Shown: positions 1 through 10,730, counted from the first letter of the stretch. The stretch is 64,000 nt of DNA from Methylobacterium currus (GCF_003058325.1 NZ_CP028843.1:859501-923500), one strand, 5' to 3'. Notes: generated from the letters alone by a model not told the origin. A program made the numbers and translations.

Positions 1-2
1 CG

Positions 3-329
3 TCAGTTGAACACCGCCTGGAAGGCGGCGTGGCCCGGCGGCAGCCCGGTGGGCAGGATGCGCTCGAGATAGAGCGGCCCGACCGTGCCGAGGGCCGGGT
101 GCGAGACCAGGCAGTGGCCGCCCGCGAAGGCGCCGACGGCCTCCGCGGGGCAGGAGAAGACGAGGCTGAACGCCGTGCGGTCGCTTCCCGGCATGGTGGT
201 GCGGGGATGCTCGTCGCAGCGCGCCAGGATCGTGGCCACGACCGGCCCGTCCGCGCCGTGCAGCGTGAACGCCTCGCCCTGGACAGGGGCGAAGAGCGCG
301 GCGGACAGGGTGTCGAGGGCCGCGGTCAC
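3..329 (-). CDS. DUF6916-family small protein
   Basis: A 108-residue protein that matches the DUF6916 pattern: an F-x-P-x-x-G-E-x-F start, a central FSLVFSCP segment, a conserved H-P-x-L-G, and the usual C-terminal xAVFN. Function is unknown; family members usually sit beside phage-tail-collar/microcystin-dependent-protein genes, as here. The start is a GTG overlapping the stop of the upstream collar gene (GTGA), implying translational coupling; no other plausible start lies nearby. No signal peptide or membrane segment is seen. The identification comes from pattern memory, so the family name is probable rather than certain. Confidence 0.75.
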   Translation of the reverse strand: MTAALDTLSAALFAPVQGEAFTLHGADGPVVATILARCDEHPRTTMPGSDRTAFSLVFSCPAEAVGAFAGGHCLVSHPALGTVGPLYLERILPTGLPPGHAAFQAVFN

Positions 330-1012
330 GGGCGGTCCGGGTAGATGCCCGTCACGGCGATCAGGAAGGTGAGGGCGAGCGAGGGCTGGAAGCTGGGGAA
401 CCCCGTGCCGCCGCCCGACGCGGCGATCGTCACGCTGCCGCCCGTCACCGTGTTGATGGTCACGTCCTTCTGCGGGATCGTGGGCGTGCCGGTCACCGTG
501 ACCGACTCGGTGGCGAGCGCGGTGATGTTCGCGGCGGGGGGGACGGTGCCGTAGTTCTTGACCGCAGCACCGGTTCCCGCGGCCAGCATGGTGGTCGTCG
601 ACGGCGCGCCCGCCGTCCCGGCCACGGTCGAGGCGTTCACCTTGACCGCCAGGTCGCCGGTCGTCCCCGGGATGGTGACCGGCAGGGGCCCCGTCGTCGC
701 CGTGAACGTCGCCGTATGGGTGTGGAGCGGCAGGTTGGCCACGTTGAGCACGGTGCTCTCGGTCCCGTACTGCCTCGCCAGATTGTAGACGGTGCTGCTC
801 AACGTGGATTTGCCGGTCCCGATCGCGGTGCGGCCGGACAGGTTCGGCAGGCCGAACGTTCCCTGGCTTTGGTCGCCGCCGTAGAGATTGCCGATGAGTG
901 AGAGCAGCGCTTGGTATTGGCGGGTTTCTACGACCTGACCTTGGCACTTCATGTAGCCTACAGGCGCCCATTCGAAGGGAATCATGAAGATCATACCGAG
1001 CATTGGTTCCAT
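326..1012 (-). CDS. Phage tail collar domain protein
   Basis: A 228-residue protein. Residues about 13-60 carry the tail-collar signature: P-x-x-W-A-P-x-G-Y, then Q-x-x-x-x-x-Q-Y-x-A-L-x-S-L-I-G-x-x-Y-G-G-D, then T-F-x-L-P-x-L-x-G-R. The rest is low-complexity Thr/Ala/Val/Gly-rich beta-type sequence with an H-x-H near residue 97, as in tail-fibre-like and microcystin-dependent (Mdp) proteins. It is coupled to the DUF6916 gene by a GTGA overlap. No capsid, terminase or integrase gene is visible, so this is a free-standing cassette rather than a recognisable prophage. Biological role is unknown; a secreted or surface adhesin-like function is possible. Confidence 0.8.
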   Translation of the reverse strand: MEPMLGMIFMIPFEWAPVGYMKCQGQVVETRQYQALLSLIGNLYGGDQSQGTFGLPNLSGRTAIGTGKSTLSSTVYNLARQYGTESTVLNVANLPLHTHTATFTATTGPLPVTIPGTTGDLAVKVNASTVAGTAGAPSTTTMLAAGTGAAVKNYGTVPPAANITALATESVTVTGTPTIPQKDVTINTVTGGSVTIAASGGGTGFPSFQPSLALTFLIAVTGIYPDRP

Positions 1013-4158
<3,146 letters not shown>

Positions 4159-4261
4159 GCCGCGCCGGCCGCCCCGACGAACCCGGCCTGCGGCGCCCCA
4201 CCCCGGCGCGCCGCGGGCGCAGGTCTGTCCAAAGAAAAATTCCTTTTTGAATCAAGCGCGA

Positions 4262-4346
4262 GATCCCCTCTCCCGTGTGGGGGAGGGGGAGGGGTGAGGG
4301 TGGCTCGGCCTCAGGATAAAGCACCGATGGCGAGCTGCGCAGCTCG
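4262..4346. repeat. GC-rich interspersed repeat fragment and palindrome
   Basis: Bases 4265-4295 hold a CCCCTCTCCC / GGGGGAGGGG inverted arrangement resembling the ends of the larger interspersed repeats at 9357, 20183 and 44533. Bases 4331-4346 form a perfect 16-base palindrome (CGAGCTGCGCAGCTCG). They lie just downstream of the collagen-like gene and may act as its terminator. Confidence 0.5.
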
Positions 4347-4477
4347 ACGGTTCTGGGTCGTTGCGGAACCCGAGCCTCTTCTTTCCCCGACATCCCTGCG
4401 CCCGCCATCGGGGATGCCCCCGTCGTTCGAACCCGTCAGCCCCTCCGGCAGAGACGATCCCGCCCCGCGCCCCCGCC

Positions 4478-5158
4478 ATGACCCAGTCCCGCGACCACAC
4501 GCTCATCGCAGGCTCGGGCCTGTTCGACGTCAATTACTACCTGCTCGAATCGCCCGACGTCGTGGCGGATGGGTGTGATCCGCTGGTGCATTTCTGCCGG
4601 TTCGGCGCCCGCGAGGGCCGGCGCCCGAATCTCTACCTCGATCCGGCCTGGTACGCGGCGCTCTATCTCGGCGGGAATCCCGAGGGCGTGAACCCGGTCT
4701 GCCACTACATCCGGATCGGCGAGCGGGCAGGCTTCCGGCCGGCCTGCACCTTCGATCCGGCCTGGTACGCCCGCACCTATGGCCTGGCGCCCGGCACCTC
4801 GGCGTTGCGGCACTACCTCACCCATCGCCGCAGCCAGCTTTACGCGCCGAACGCGCTGTTCGACATCGCGTTCTACCTGGAGCGCTACGGCGCCGAGATC
4901 GGCCCCAACCGCGACGCCTTCGCGCATCTCCTCCGCCACGGCGCGCGGCGGGACCTGGATGCGTCGCCCAACTTCGACGCCGGGGCCTATCGGGCGCGGC
5001 ACCGGATCCCGTCGGCGCCCGCCTCGGCCCTCATCGCCGACCAGGAGGCGTGCAACCCCCTGATCCACCGCCTCAAGCGGGAGGCCGAAGACGAACACGC
5101 CCAGCGTCAGGCCGCGGGACGGCCCGCCTGGTGGCGGCGGCTCCTGCGCAACGGCTGA
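4478..5158 (+). CDS. FD-repeat protein of unknown function
   Basis: A 226-residue protein built of about five degenerate modules of 35-40 residues. Each begins F/L-D-x-x-x-Y-Y/W and contains D/N-P-L/V-x-H-F/Y followed by G-x-x-x-G-x-x-P. Modules start near residues 13, 50, 85, 120 and 160. Similar repeats are known at the ends of glycosyltransferases and cell-surface polysaccharide proteins, but here no catalytic domain accompanies them. The C-terminus is Arg/Trp-rich. ATG 4478 is chosen because the repeats begin shortly after; the ribosome-binding site is weak and an upstream in-frame start cannot be excluded. It shares a strand with the collagen-like gene, suggesting a cell-surface context (inference). 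Confidence 0.7.
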   Translation: MTQSRDHTLIAGSGLFDVNYYLLESPDVVADGCDPLVHFCRFGAREGRRPNLYLDPAWYAALYLGGNPEGVNPVCHYIRIGERAGFRPACTFDPAWYARTYGLAPGTSALRHYLTHRRSQLYAPNALFDIAFYLERYGAEIGPNRDAFAHLLRHGARRDLDASPNFDAGAYRARHRIPSAPASALIADQEACNPLIHRLKREAEDEHAQRQAAGRPAWWRRLLRNG

Positions 5159-5160
5159 TT

Positions 5161-5195
5161 GCGGGACGCCGGCCGGGAGCCGGCCGGCGTCCCGC
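5161..5195. terminator. Bidirectional hairpin terminator
   Basis: A perfect 14-base stem (GCGGGACGCCGGCC at 5161-5174 with its complement at 5182-5195) around a 7-base loop, placed between the converging FD-repeat gene and the 31-residue gene on the other strand. Confidence 0.8.
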
Positions 5196-5206
5196 CCAGT
5201 CGTGCC

Positions 5207-5302
5207 TCAATAGGGCTTCGGCTTCACCAGCGTGCCGCGGCTGGAGAGGAACGCCACCGCGATCCACGGACAGACGAAGACCAGGAAGAACAGCAAGCCC
5301 AT
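5207..5302 (-). CDS. 31-residue single-span membrane peptide
   Basis: A very short gene (ATG 5302 to TGA 5207) behind a strong AAAGGAGG ribosome-binding site. The product begins M-G-L-L-F-F-L-V-F-V and has one hydrophobic segment at about residues 2-20, followed by a basic, proline-rich tail (V-K-P-K-P-Y). It lies downstream of psiE and directly before a bidirectional terminator. Its good start signal, codon use and membrane character make it likely real. I do not recognise a family; small membrane subunits of this kind often accompany larger membrane complexes. Confidence 0.6.
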   Translation of the reverse strand: MGLLFFLVFVCPWIAVAFLSSRGTLVKPKPY

Positions 5303-5394
5303 CACGAGCCTCCTTTCGGGTGTGCCACGTTCAACCCCATCAATGCCGCGCGGCCGGCGGGGGTTGCACGCCGGTGCGCGACGAGAACCGCGGC

Positions 5395-5922
5395 CTACTC
5401 GGCCCCGGCCGGCTCGTCAGTGTCCCGGGCGCGGTGGAGCAGGAAGATCGACACCACCATCACCAGGATCAGCCCGGCGAGGACGCCGAGCTCGATCATC
5501 GAGGCACGGAACAGCGCCTCCTTCTGCGGAGTCCAGGCCGCTTCGTGCATCTGCTCGGCGGTCTGCAGGGTGAGGACGAGGACGCGCCGGATCGAGGCGA
5601 TCAGCCCGACGATGAGGAACGGCTCGCAGGTCAGCCGCCCCGAGCGCATCGACACCCGCACGGTGTGCAGGATCTCGACCAGCATCAGCAGGAACAGCAG
5701 CCGGTCGACCACGTCGAGGAGCTGCGCGGCGGCGCCCACCGACGAGATCGCCTTGACCGTCATGCCGGCGGCATCGACCAGCGCCATCACGGCGGTGAGC
5801 GCCAGGAGCACCCCGAGCGCGGCGTAGATCGCGTGCTCGGTGTGCAGGAAGACGAAGGCGGAGAGCCGCGTCAGGCGCCCGCCTTCCTCCTCGGCCTTCT
5901 CCAGTTTCGCGGGCTCGACCAT
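5395..5922 (-). CDS. psiE: PsiE-like membrane protein
   Basis: A 175-residue integral membrane protein with four predicted spans (about residues 30-50, 68-90, 100-120 and 143-162). It shows PsiE-family features: F-L-H-T-E-H-A near the first span, the long conserved L-L-D-x-x-D-R-L-L-F-L-x-M-L-V-E-I-L-H-T-V block, and E-P-F-L-I-V-G-L-I-A-x-I-R-R-V-L-V in the third. PsiE was named for phosphate-starvation induction in E. coli; its biochemical role is unknown. It begins 63 bases after crtC on the same strand, so it may be co-transcribed with crtDC. Confidence 0.85.
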   Translation of the reverse strand: MVEPAKLEKAEEEGGRLTRLSAFVFLHTEHAIYAALGVLLALTAVMALVDAAGMTVKAISSVGAAAQLLDVVDRLLFLLMLVEILHTVRVSMRSGRLTCEPFLIVGLIASIRRVLVLTLQTAEQMHEAAWTPQKEALFRASMIELGVLAGLILVMVVSIFLLHRARDTDEPAGAE

Positions 5923-5985
5923 GGCTGTCTCCGGGGCGTGGCGGGTCGGTCGGGGTCAGCGCGGGGGGGCCAGCGCAGGGAGAGG

Positions 5986-6885
5986 TCAACGCAGCGTCCT
6001 GGGCATGCGGAACGGCAGCATCAGGCGCACCAGCGGGTTCGTGAACCGGTCGAGGTCGAGGGCCTCGTGGACCGGCTGCACCGCCTCGCCGCAGATCCGC
6101 GCCGAGAGCAGCGAGCGGGAATAGAACGGCGCGTCCTCGAACCGGCGCACCACCGAGGCTCGACCGTCGTCGCTGCGGGTGGCCCGGGGCAGGCGCCAGA
6201 GCGTCGGCGGCAGGGCGGCCGGACCGGGCGGCTCGATCGCGCGCGGCGTGCCGTCCGGGTCGAAGCGCAGGGACAAATTCTGGCGGCTGCCGTCGCGGCG
6301 GAGCACGTCGTAGAGGATCGCCGCGCCGTGCGAGAGCGTCGAGCGCGACCAGGTCCAGCTCCGGAACGAGTCCTCGAGCGGCACGTCGCCGTCGTTGGTG
6401 TCGAAATAGGCGTGGCCGTTCCAGCGCAGGGACGGCCGGTCGAGCGCCACCTCGATCCGCGAGGAGGGCGCGAGCGGCCACCAGCGGTGGCGCCCCTCCG
6501 CGTCGAGGGTGAAGGGGCCGGGTGTGATCCCGGCCGGCCGCACCCGGATGGTGCCGGAGAGCCGCGAGGGCAGGGGGCTCGTCACCTCGTCGACCCGGAT
6601 GGTCAGCACGGTGCCGTCCCAGTGCAGCGCGCTCGGCCCGATGGCGAGGGAGGTCGCGTCGCGGGCGACGCTGCCGCGGCGGCGCTCGGTCATCGCCCAG
6701 GCCTTGGGCCGGCCATAGAGCACCACGTTGACGGCCGAGTGGTCGATCGGGTCCTTGCGCCCGCTCCAGGCGTAGTAGGGCGAGAACACGCTGCCGAGGA
6801 ACGCGATGACCGTGATCCCGTGCCGCCCGTCGTCGCTGACGCCGTCGACGTACCACCAGGCATAGCCGCCGGGCGGAACGGTCAG
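5986..6885 (-). CDS. crtC: Hydroxyneurosporene synthase / carotenoid 1,2-hydratase
   Basis: About 299 residues. CrtC adds water across the C1-C2 double bond of acyclic carotenoids, a step to spirilloxanthin or spheroidene. Diagnostic segments are V-P-P-G-G-Y-A-W-W-Y-V-D and I-A-F-L-G-S-V-F-S-P-Y-Y-A-W near the N-terminus, and W-N-G-H-A-Y-F-D-T-N-D-G-D-x-P-L-E in the middle. It follows crtD. The start is unusual: reading back from the conserved N-terminus into crtD there is no in-frame ATG, GTG or TTG for over 30 codons. The only near-cognate codon is CTG 6885, overlapping the crtD stop as CTGA. The next internal ATG would remove the conserved core. Function is confident; the start is inferred. 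Confidence 0.88.
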   Translation of the reverse strand: MTVPPGGYAWWYVDGVSDDGRHGITVIAFLGSVFSPYYAWSGRKDPIDHSAVNVVLYGRPKAWAMTERRRGSVARDATSLAIGPSALHWDGTVLTIRVDEVTSPLPSRLSGTIRVRPAGITPGPFTLDAEGRHRWWPLAPSSRIEVALDRPSLRWNGHAYFDTNDGDVPLEDSFRSWTWSRSTLSHGAAILYDVLRRDGSRQNLSLRFDPDGTPRAIEPPGPAALPPTLWRLPRATRSDDGRASVVRRFEDAPFYSRSLLSARICGEAVQPVHEALDLDRFTNPLVRLMLPFRMPRTLR

Positions 6886-8363
6886 GTCGAACCGAGGTCC
6901 CGGAGCACGCTCGCCGCCGCGAGCCGGCCCGATTGCGCCGCCATCGGCACGCCCGGCCCCGGATGGACGCTGCCCCCCGCGAGGTAGAGGCCCGGCAGCC
7001 GCGTGCGCGCCCCCGGCCGGCGGAACGACGCCATCCAGCCGTGCGAGGCCCGGCCGTAGAGCGCCCCGCCCGTCGCCGGGAACAGCGCCTCGAACTCCGC
7101 CGGCGTCGTCACGTTCCGCGCCGTCTCGCTGATCGTCAGGCCGCAGGCGGAGAGCCGCCGGATCATCGTGTCGTGGCATCGGGCGATCTCCTCGGAGGGG
7201 AAGGCGGCGCCGCGGGCGGGCGCGTTGACGAGGCAGAGCAGGGCTTCCGGAGACTGCGCCGGCACCCCATCGTCGTGCCGGTCCTGCGCGCAGACATAGA
7301 CGGTGGGATCCCGCGGCAGGCGGCCGGCCCGGGTCAGGTCGGCGAACTCGGCCGCGGAGTCGGGCGAGAAGAACACGTTGTGGCGCACGAGGTCGAAGCC
7401 CTTGGGGAGGCCCGCCACCGCGAAGGTGACGGCCGAGAGCGAGCGCTCGCCCGCCGGCACCGGATCGACCGCCCGGGCGGGTTCCTTGCCGAACAGCCCG
7501 TCGGCGAGGGCCGCCGCATCGGCATTGGCCACCACCCGGGTCGCCGGCAGCCGCTCGCCGGTGTCGAGCGTGACGGCGGTGACGCGCCCGCCCGCGACGA
7601 CGATGTCCGTCGCCGCCACGCCGTAGCGTAAGACAGCGCCGTGCTCGGCGGCCAGCTCCGCGACGGCGGCGGCGAGCCGCGACAGTCCGCCCGCGACGGT
7701 CCAGACCCCCTCCATCTCGACATGGGCGACGAGCATCAGCGTCGCGGGGGCGGAAAAGGGCGAGGAGCCGCAATAGGTGGCGTAGCGGCCGAAGAGCTGG
7801 CGCAGGCGCGGATCGCGAAAATGCTCGCAGAGCGCGGTCCACAGGGTGGTGAAGGGCTGGATCCGCATCAGCCCGCCCAAGCCCCAGGGCCCGGCCCGCA
7901 CCGCGAGGTCGACGGGGCTCGGCCGCTGGCCGCGGATGAAGGGGCCTTCGAGGGCGCGGTAGATCTCCGCCGCCCGGGTGCGGAACCGGCGAAACCCCTC
8001 CGCCTCGCGCGGGCCGGCGAAGTCCGCGATGGCGGCCTCGGACCGGGCGGGATCGGCGAAGAGATCGAGCCGCTCGGTTCCGCTCCAGGCGTGGCGGGCC
8101 AGCACCGCCGCCGGGGTGAGGGCGACGCGGGAGGCGAGATCGGCGCCGCACTCGGAAAAAATCTCCTCGAAGACCCAGCGCATGGTGAAGACCGTCGGCC
8201 CGGCCTCGACCGCGAGCGGCCCCGCCGCGACCCGGCGCATCTTGCCGCCCGGGGCGCCGGCCTTCTCGACCAGCGTCACCGGCTGGCCGGCGGCGGCGAG
8301 TTTCAGCGTGGCGACGAGCCCGCCGATTCCCGCCCCGATCACCACCACGTGCTCGTCCGCCAC
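6882..8363 (-). CDS. crtD: Methoxyneurosporene (C-3,4) desaturase
   Basis: A 493-residue FAD enzyme of the phytoene-desaturase family that introduces the C-3,4 double bond in acyclic carotenoids. Visible are the dinucleotide motif V-V-V-I-G-A-G-I-G-G-L-V-A at the N-terminus followed by L-V-E-K-A-G-A-P-G-G, and the C-terminal Y-L-A-G-G-S-V-H-P-G-P-G-V-P-M flavin motif. GTG 8363 is chosen because it lies just before the Rossmann motif. An upstream ATG at 8432 would put both PpsR operators inside the coding region. Divergent from crtE across a shared regulatory region; coupled to crtC. Confidence 0.92.
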   Translation of the reverse strand: MADEHVVVIGAGIGGLVATLKLAAAGQPVTLVEKAGAPGGKMRRVAAGPLAVEAGPTVFTMRWVFEEIFSECGADLASRVALTPAAVLARHAWSGTERLDLFADPARSEAAIADFAGPREAEGFRRFRTRAAEIYRALEGPFIRGQRPSPVDLAVRAGPWGLGGLMRIQPFTTLWTALCEHFRDPRLRQLFGRYATYCGSSPFSAPATLMLVAHVEMEGVWTVAGGLSRLAAAVAELAAEHGAVLRYGVAATDIVVAGGRVTAVTLDTGERLPATRVVANADAAALADGLFGKEPARAVDPVPAGERSLSAVTFAVAGLPKGFDLVRHNVFFSPDSAAEFADLTRAGRLPRDPTVYVCAQDRHDDGVPAQSPEALLCLVNAPARGAAFPSEEIARCHDTMIRRLSACGLTISETARNVTTPAEFEALFPATGGALYGRASHGWMASFRRPGARTRLPGLYLAGGSVHPGPGVPMAAQSGRLAAASVLRDLGST

Positions 8364-8387
8364 GCCGTTGATCTCCAGCCTGAACAG

Positions 8388-8405
8388 TGTCAATCTAAAT
8401 TGACA
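8388..8405. promoter_or_regulatory. PpsR operator 1 (crtD/crtE)
   Basis: TGTCAATCTAAATTGACA is a perfect TGT-N12-ACA palindrome, the known PpsR/CrtJ binding motif. It lies 24 bases before the crtD GTG start and 42 bases before crtE, so it can serve both divergent operons. Confidence 0.88.
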
Positions 8406-8413
8406 GTCTGAGA

Positions 8414-8431
8414 TGTTCAAACGAAATGACA
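8414..8431. promoter_or_regulatory. PpsR operator 2 (crtD/crtE)
   Basis: TGTTCAAACGAAATGACA is a second TGT-N12-ACA site exactly 8 bases after the first. An 8-base gap between paired sites is the arrangement established for cooperative CrtJ binding at Rhodobacter bchC. Confidence 0.85.
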
Positions 8432-8446
8432 TCCGGGAGAGGCGTC

Positions 8447-9337
8447 ATGATGGTGGGAACCAGGGACGACGGGCGGCGCATCGAGCAGGCGCTGGACGTG
8501 GCGGTGTCCTACGCGGAGGCGCCGGGTGCGCCGCCGCGCCTCGCCGAGGCGATTCGCTACGCGGTCTTCCCGGGCGGCCACCGGATCCGGCCGCGGCTCT
8601 GCCTCGCGGTCGCCCGCGCCTGCGGCGACGACGACCCGGCGGCGGCCGACGCCGCGGCGGCCGCCATCGAGCTGCTGCACTGCGCCTCGCTGGTCCATGA
8701 CGACCTGCCCTGCTTCGACGACGCGGCGCTTCGGCGCCAGAAGCCGACGGTCCACGTCGCCTATGGCGAGCCGGTGGCGCTCCTGACCGGAGACGCCCTG
8801 ATCGTGCTGGCCTTCGAGACCCTCGCCCGCGGCGCGGCCAGGACCCCGACGCGGCTTGCCGCCCTCGTCGGGCTGGTGGCCCGGGCGGTGGGCTCGCCCG
8901 CCGGAATCGTGGCGGGGCAGGCCTGGGAATCCGAGCCGCAGGTCGGGCTCTCGGTCTACCAGCAGGCCAAGACCGGCGCCCTCTTCGCCGCCGCCACCGT
9001 GACGGGCGCGGCCGCCGCCGGGGTCGAGCCGATGGGCTGGCGGCTCCTCGGCGAGTATCTCGGCGAGGCCTACCAGGTCGCCGACGACCTGCGCGACGTC
9101 GCCTGCCGGCAGGAGGAGATCGGCAAGCCGGTCGGGCGCGACGTCACCCTCGGGCGGCCCAACGCGGCGGCGCTGCTTGGCATGGACGGGGCCCTGCGCC
9201 GCCTCTCCGACCTCGCCCACGAGGCGATGGCGGTGATCCCCGACTGCCCCGGCGTCGCGGCGTTGCGCGAGGAGATCCTGGCCCAGACCCGGCTCTTCCT
9301 GCCGGCGCGGCTGGCGCAGAGCCTGGTGGTGGCGTGA
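8447..9337 (+). CDS. crtE: Geranylgeranyl diphosphate synthase
   Basis: A 296-residue trans-prenyltransferase that makes the C20 precursor for both carotenoids and the bacteriochlorophyll tail. The first Asp-rich motif H-D-D-L-P-C-F-D-D is at about residues 84-92, the second is D-D-L-R-D near 212, and F-P-G-G-H-R-I-R-P-R near 41-50 is the substrate-binding block. ATG 8447 follows GGGAGAGG; the adjacent ATG 8450 is equally possible. An upstream ATG at 8426 lies inside the PpsR operator and is rejected. crtF follows after an inserted repeat. Confidence 0.93.
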   Translation: MMVGTRDDGRRIEQALDVAVSYAEAPGAPPRLAEAIRYAVFPGGHRIRPRLCLAVARACGDDDPAAADAAAAAIELLHCASLVHDDLPCFDDAALRRQKPTVHVAYGEPVALLTGDALIVLAFETLARGAARTPTRLAALVGLVARAVGSPAGIVAGQAWESEPQVGLSVYQQAKTGALFAAATVTGAAAAGVEPMGWRLLGEYLGEAYQVADDLRDVACRQEEIGKPVGRDVTLGRPNAAALLGMDGALRRLSDLAHEAMAVIPDCPGVAALREEILAQTRLFLPARLAQSLVVA

Positions 9338-9356
9338 AGGCGATGGCCGGGGTGGC

Positions 9357-9555
9357 TCGCTCCCGAACCCTCCCCCCTCTGCGGAGGAGGGTGCCCCGCG
9401 GCGAGTGCGAAGCACTCGTGCGCGGGGCGGGAGAGGGGCAGCGCGACGCTGATCCAGGTAGCGCCCTTCATCGCGCGCGCGATCCCTCCGGACGCGGCGT
9501 CCCCTCTCCCGGCCTGCTTCGCAGGCCACCCTCCCCCGCAGGGGGGGGGAGGGTC
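9357..9555. repeat. Interspersed GC-rich repeat, copy A
   Basis: About 200 bases between crtE and crtF, bounded by ACCCTCCCC / GGGGAGGGT complementary ends. Internal hairpins include GAGTGCGAAGCACTC (9409-9423) and GGCCTGCTTCGCAGGCC. The core GAGAGGGGCAGCGCGACGCT is shared with the copies at 20183 (inverted) and 44533. The right edge GGGGGAGGG directly precedes the crtF ATG and acts as its Shine-Dalgarno. Confidence 0.75.
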
Positions 9556-10710
9556 ATGAAGCCCGGCCCGCAGGCCCTTCCGGCGACCCCTGTCGCTCCC
9601 CCTCCCTGGCGCGACCGCCTCCTCGCCTGGCGCCACCGCCTGATCGCCAGCCCGCCCTTCCAGCGCTTCGCCGCCGCCTTCCCGCCCACCCGCGGCATCG
9701 CGCGCCGCAACGCGCGGGCTTTGTTCGATCTCTGCGCCGGCTTCGTCTACGCGCAGGTGCTCGCCGCGTCCTTGCGGCTCGACCTGTTCCGGATCCTCGC
9801 TGACGGCCCGCTCGCCCCGGAGGAGCTCGCCCGCCGCCTCGACCTGCCGCCGGACCGGGCGCTCTGCCTGCTGCGCGCCGCCGCCTCCCTGGGCCTCCTG
9901 ACCGCCTTGCCGGACGGGCGCTTCGCCCTCGGCGATCTCGGCGCGGCGTTGCTCGGCAACCCCTCCGTCGCCGCGATGGTGGCCCACCACGCCATGCTCT
10001 ACGACGACCTGCGCGACCCCGTGGCGCTCCTGCGCGGCACGCTCACGCCGACACGGCTCTCGGGCTATTGGGCCTATGCGGGCGCGGCCGATCCGGCCAC
10101 CGTCGACGAGGCCGCGGTGGCGCCCTACGGCGCCCTGATGGGCGCCTCGCAGGCGCTGGTCGCCCGCGACATCCTCGACGCCTATCCGCTCGCCCGCCAC
10201 GCCCATCTCCTCGATGTCGGCGGCGGCGAGGGCGCCTTCGCGGTCGAGGCGGCACGGAGCGCCCCGCGCTTGCACGTCACGCTCTTCGACCTGCCGCCGG
10301 TGGCGGCCCGCGCCGAGCGCCGCTTCGCCGCGGAAGGGTTGGCGGGACGCGCCACGGCAAGCGGCGGCAGCTTTCACGACGGACTGCCGCCCGGGGCCGA
10401 CGCGGTGTCGCTGGTGCGGGTGGTGCACGATCACGACGATCGTCCCGCCCTCGCCCTCCTGAGGGCGGCCCGCGCGGCCCTGCCCCCCGGCGGCACGCTG
10501 CTGCTCGCCGAACCGATGGCCGGCACTCCCGGCGCCGAGCCGATCGGCGACGCGTATTTCGGCTTCTACCTCCTCGCCATGGGCAGCGGCCGGCCGAGGA
10601 CGGCCACGGAGCTGTCCGCGATGCTGACGGAGGCCGGCTTCGCACGGGTGCGCGAGCACCGGACCCGTCGCCCGATGCTGGTCCGCCTGCTCGTCGCCAC
10701 CGCGCCGTGA
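9556..10710 (+). CDS. crtF: Demethylspheroidene O-methyltransferase
   Basis: A 384-residue SAM-dependent enzyme that O-methylates the C-1 hydroxyl of hydroxylated acyclic carotenoids. It has the family layout: an N-terminal winged-helix dimerisation domain (about residues 50-130, with A-R-R-L-D-L-P-P-D) and a C-terminal Rossmann domain with L-L-D-V-G-G-G-E-G-A-F near 217. V-R-V-V-H-D-H-D-D and L-L-L-A-E-P-M follow. ATG 9556 lies right after the repeat, whose GGGGGAGGG provides the ribosome-binding site. The product fits spirilloxanthin synthesis, since no crtA is present. Confidence 0.92.
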   Translation: MKPGPQALPATPVAPPPWRDRLLAWRHRLIASPPFQRFAAAFPPTRGIARRNARALFDLCAGFVYAQVLAASLRLDLFRILADGPLAPEELARRLDLPPDRALCLLRAAASLGLLTALPDGRFALGDLGAALLGNPSVAAMVAHHAMLYDDLRDPVALLRGTLTPTRLSGYWAYAGAADPATVDEAAVAPYGALMGASQALVARDILDAYPLARHAHLLDVGGGEGAFAVEAARSAPRLHVTLFDLPPVAARAERRFAAEGLAGRATASGGSFHDGLPPGADAVSLVRVVHDHDDRPALALLRAARAALPPGGTLLLAEPMAGTPGAEPIGDAYFGFYLLAMGSGRPRTATELSAMLTEAGFARVREHRTRRPMLVRLLVATAP

Positions 10711-10730
10711 ACGATCATCCGTGTCAAAAG

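Noticed and set aside
1..1012. Prophage
   Set aside because: Only a tail-collar gene and its partner are present; no integrase, capsid, terminase or lysis genes in the window.
5050..6987. Long plus-strand frame antisense to psiE and crtC
   Set aside because: Composition is the reverse-strand shadow typical of GC-rich genes; crtC and PsiE motifs are on the minus strand.
8364..8432. Upstream ATG extension of crtD
   Set aside because: Would place both PpsR operators in coding sequence and adds residues not seen before the FAD motif in the family.
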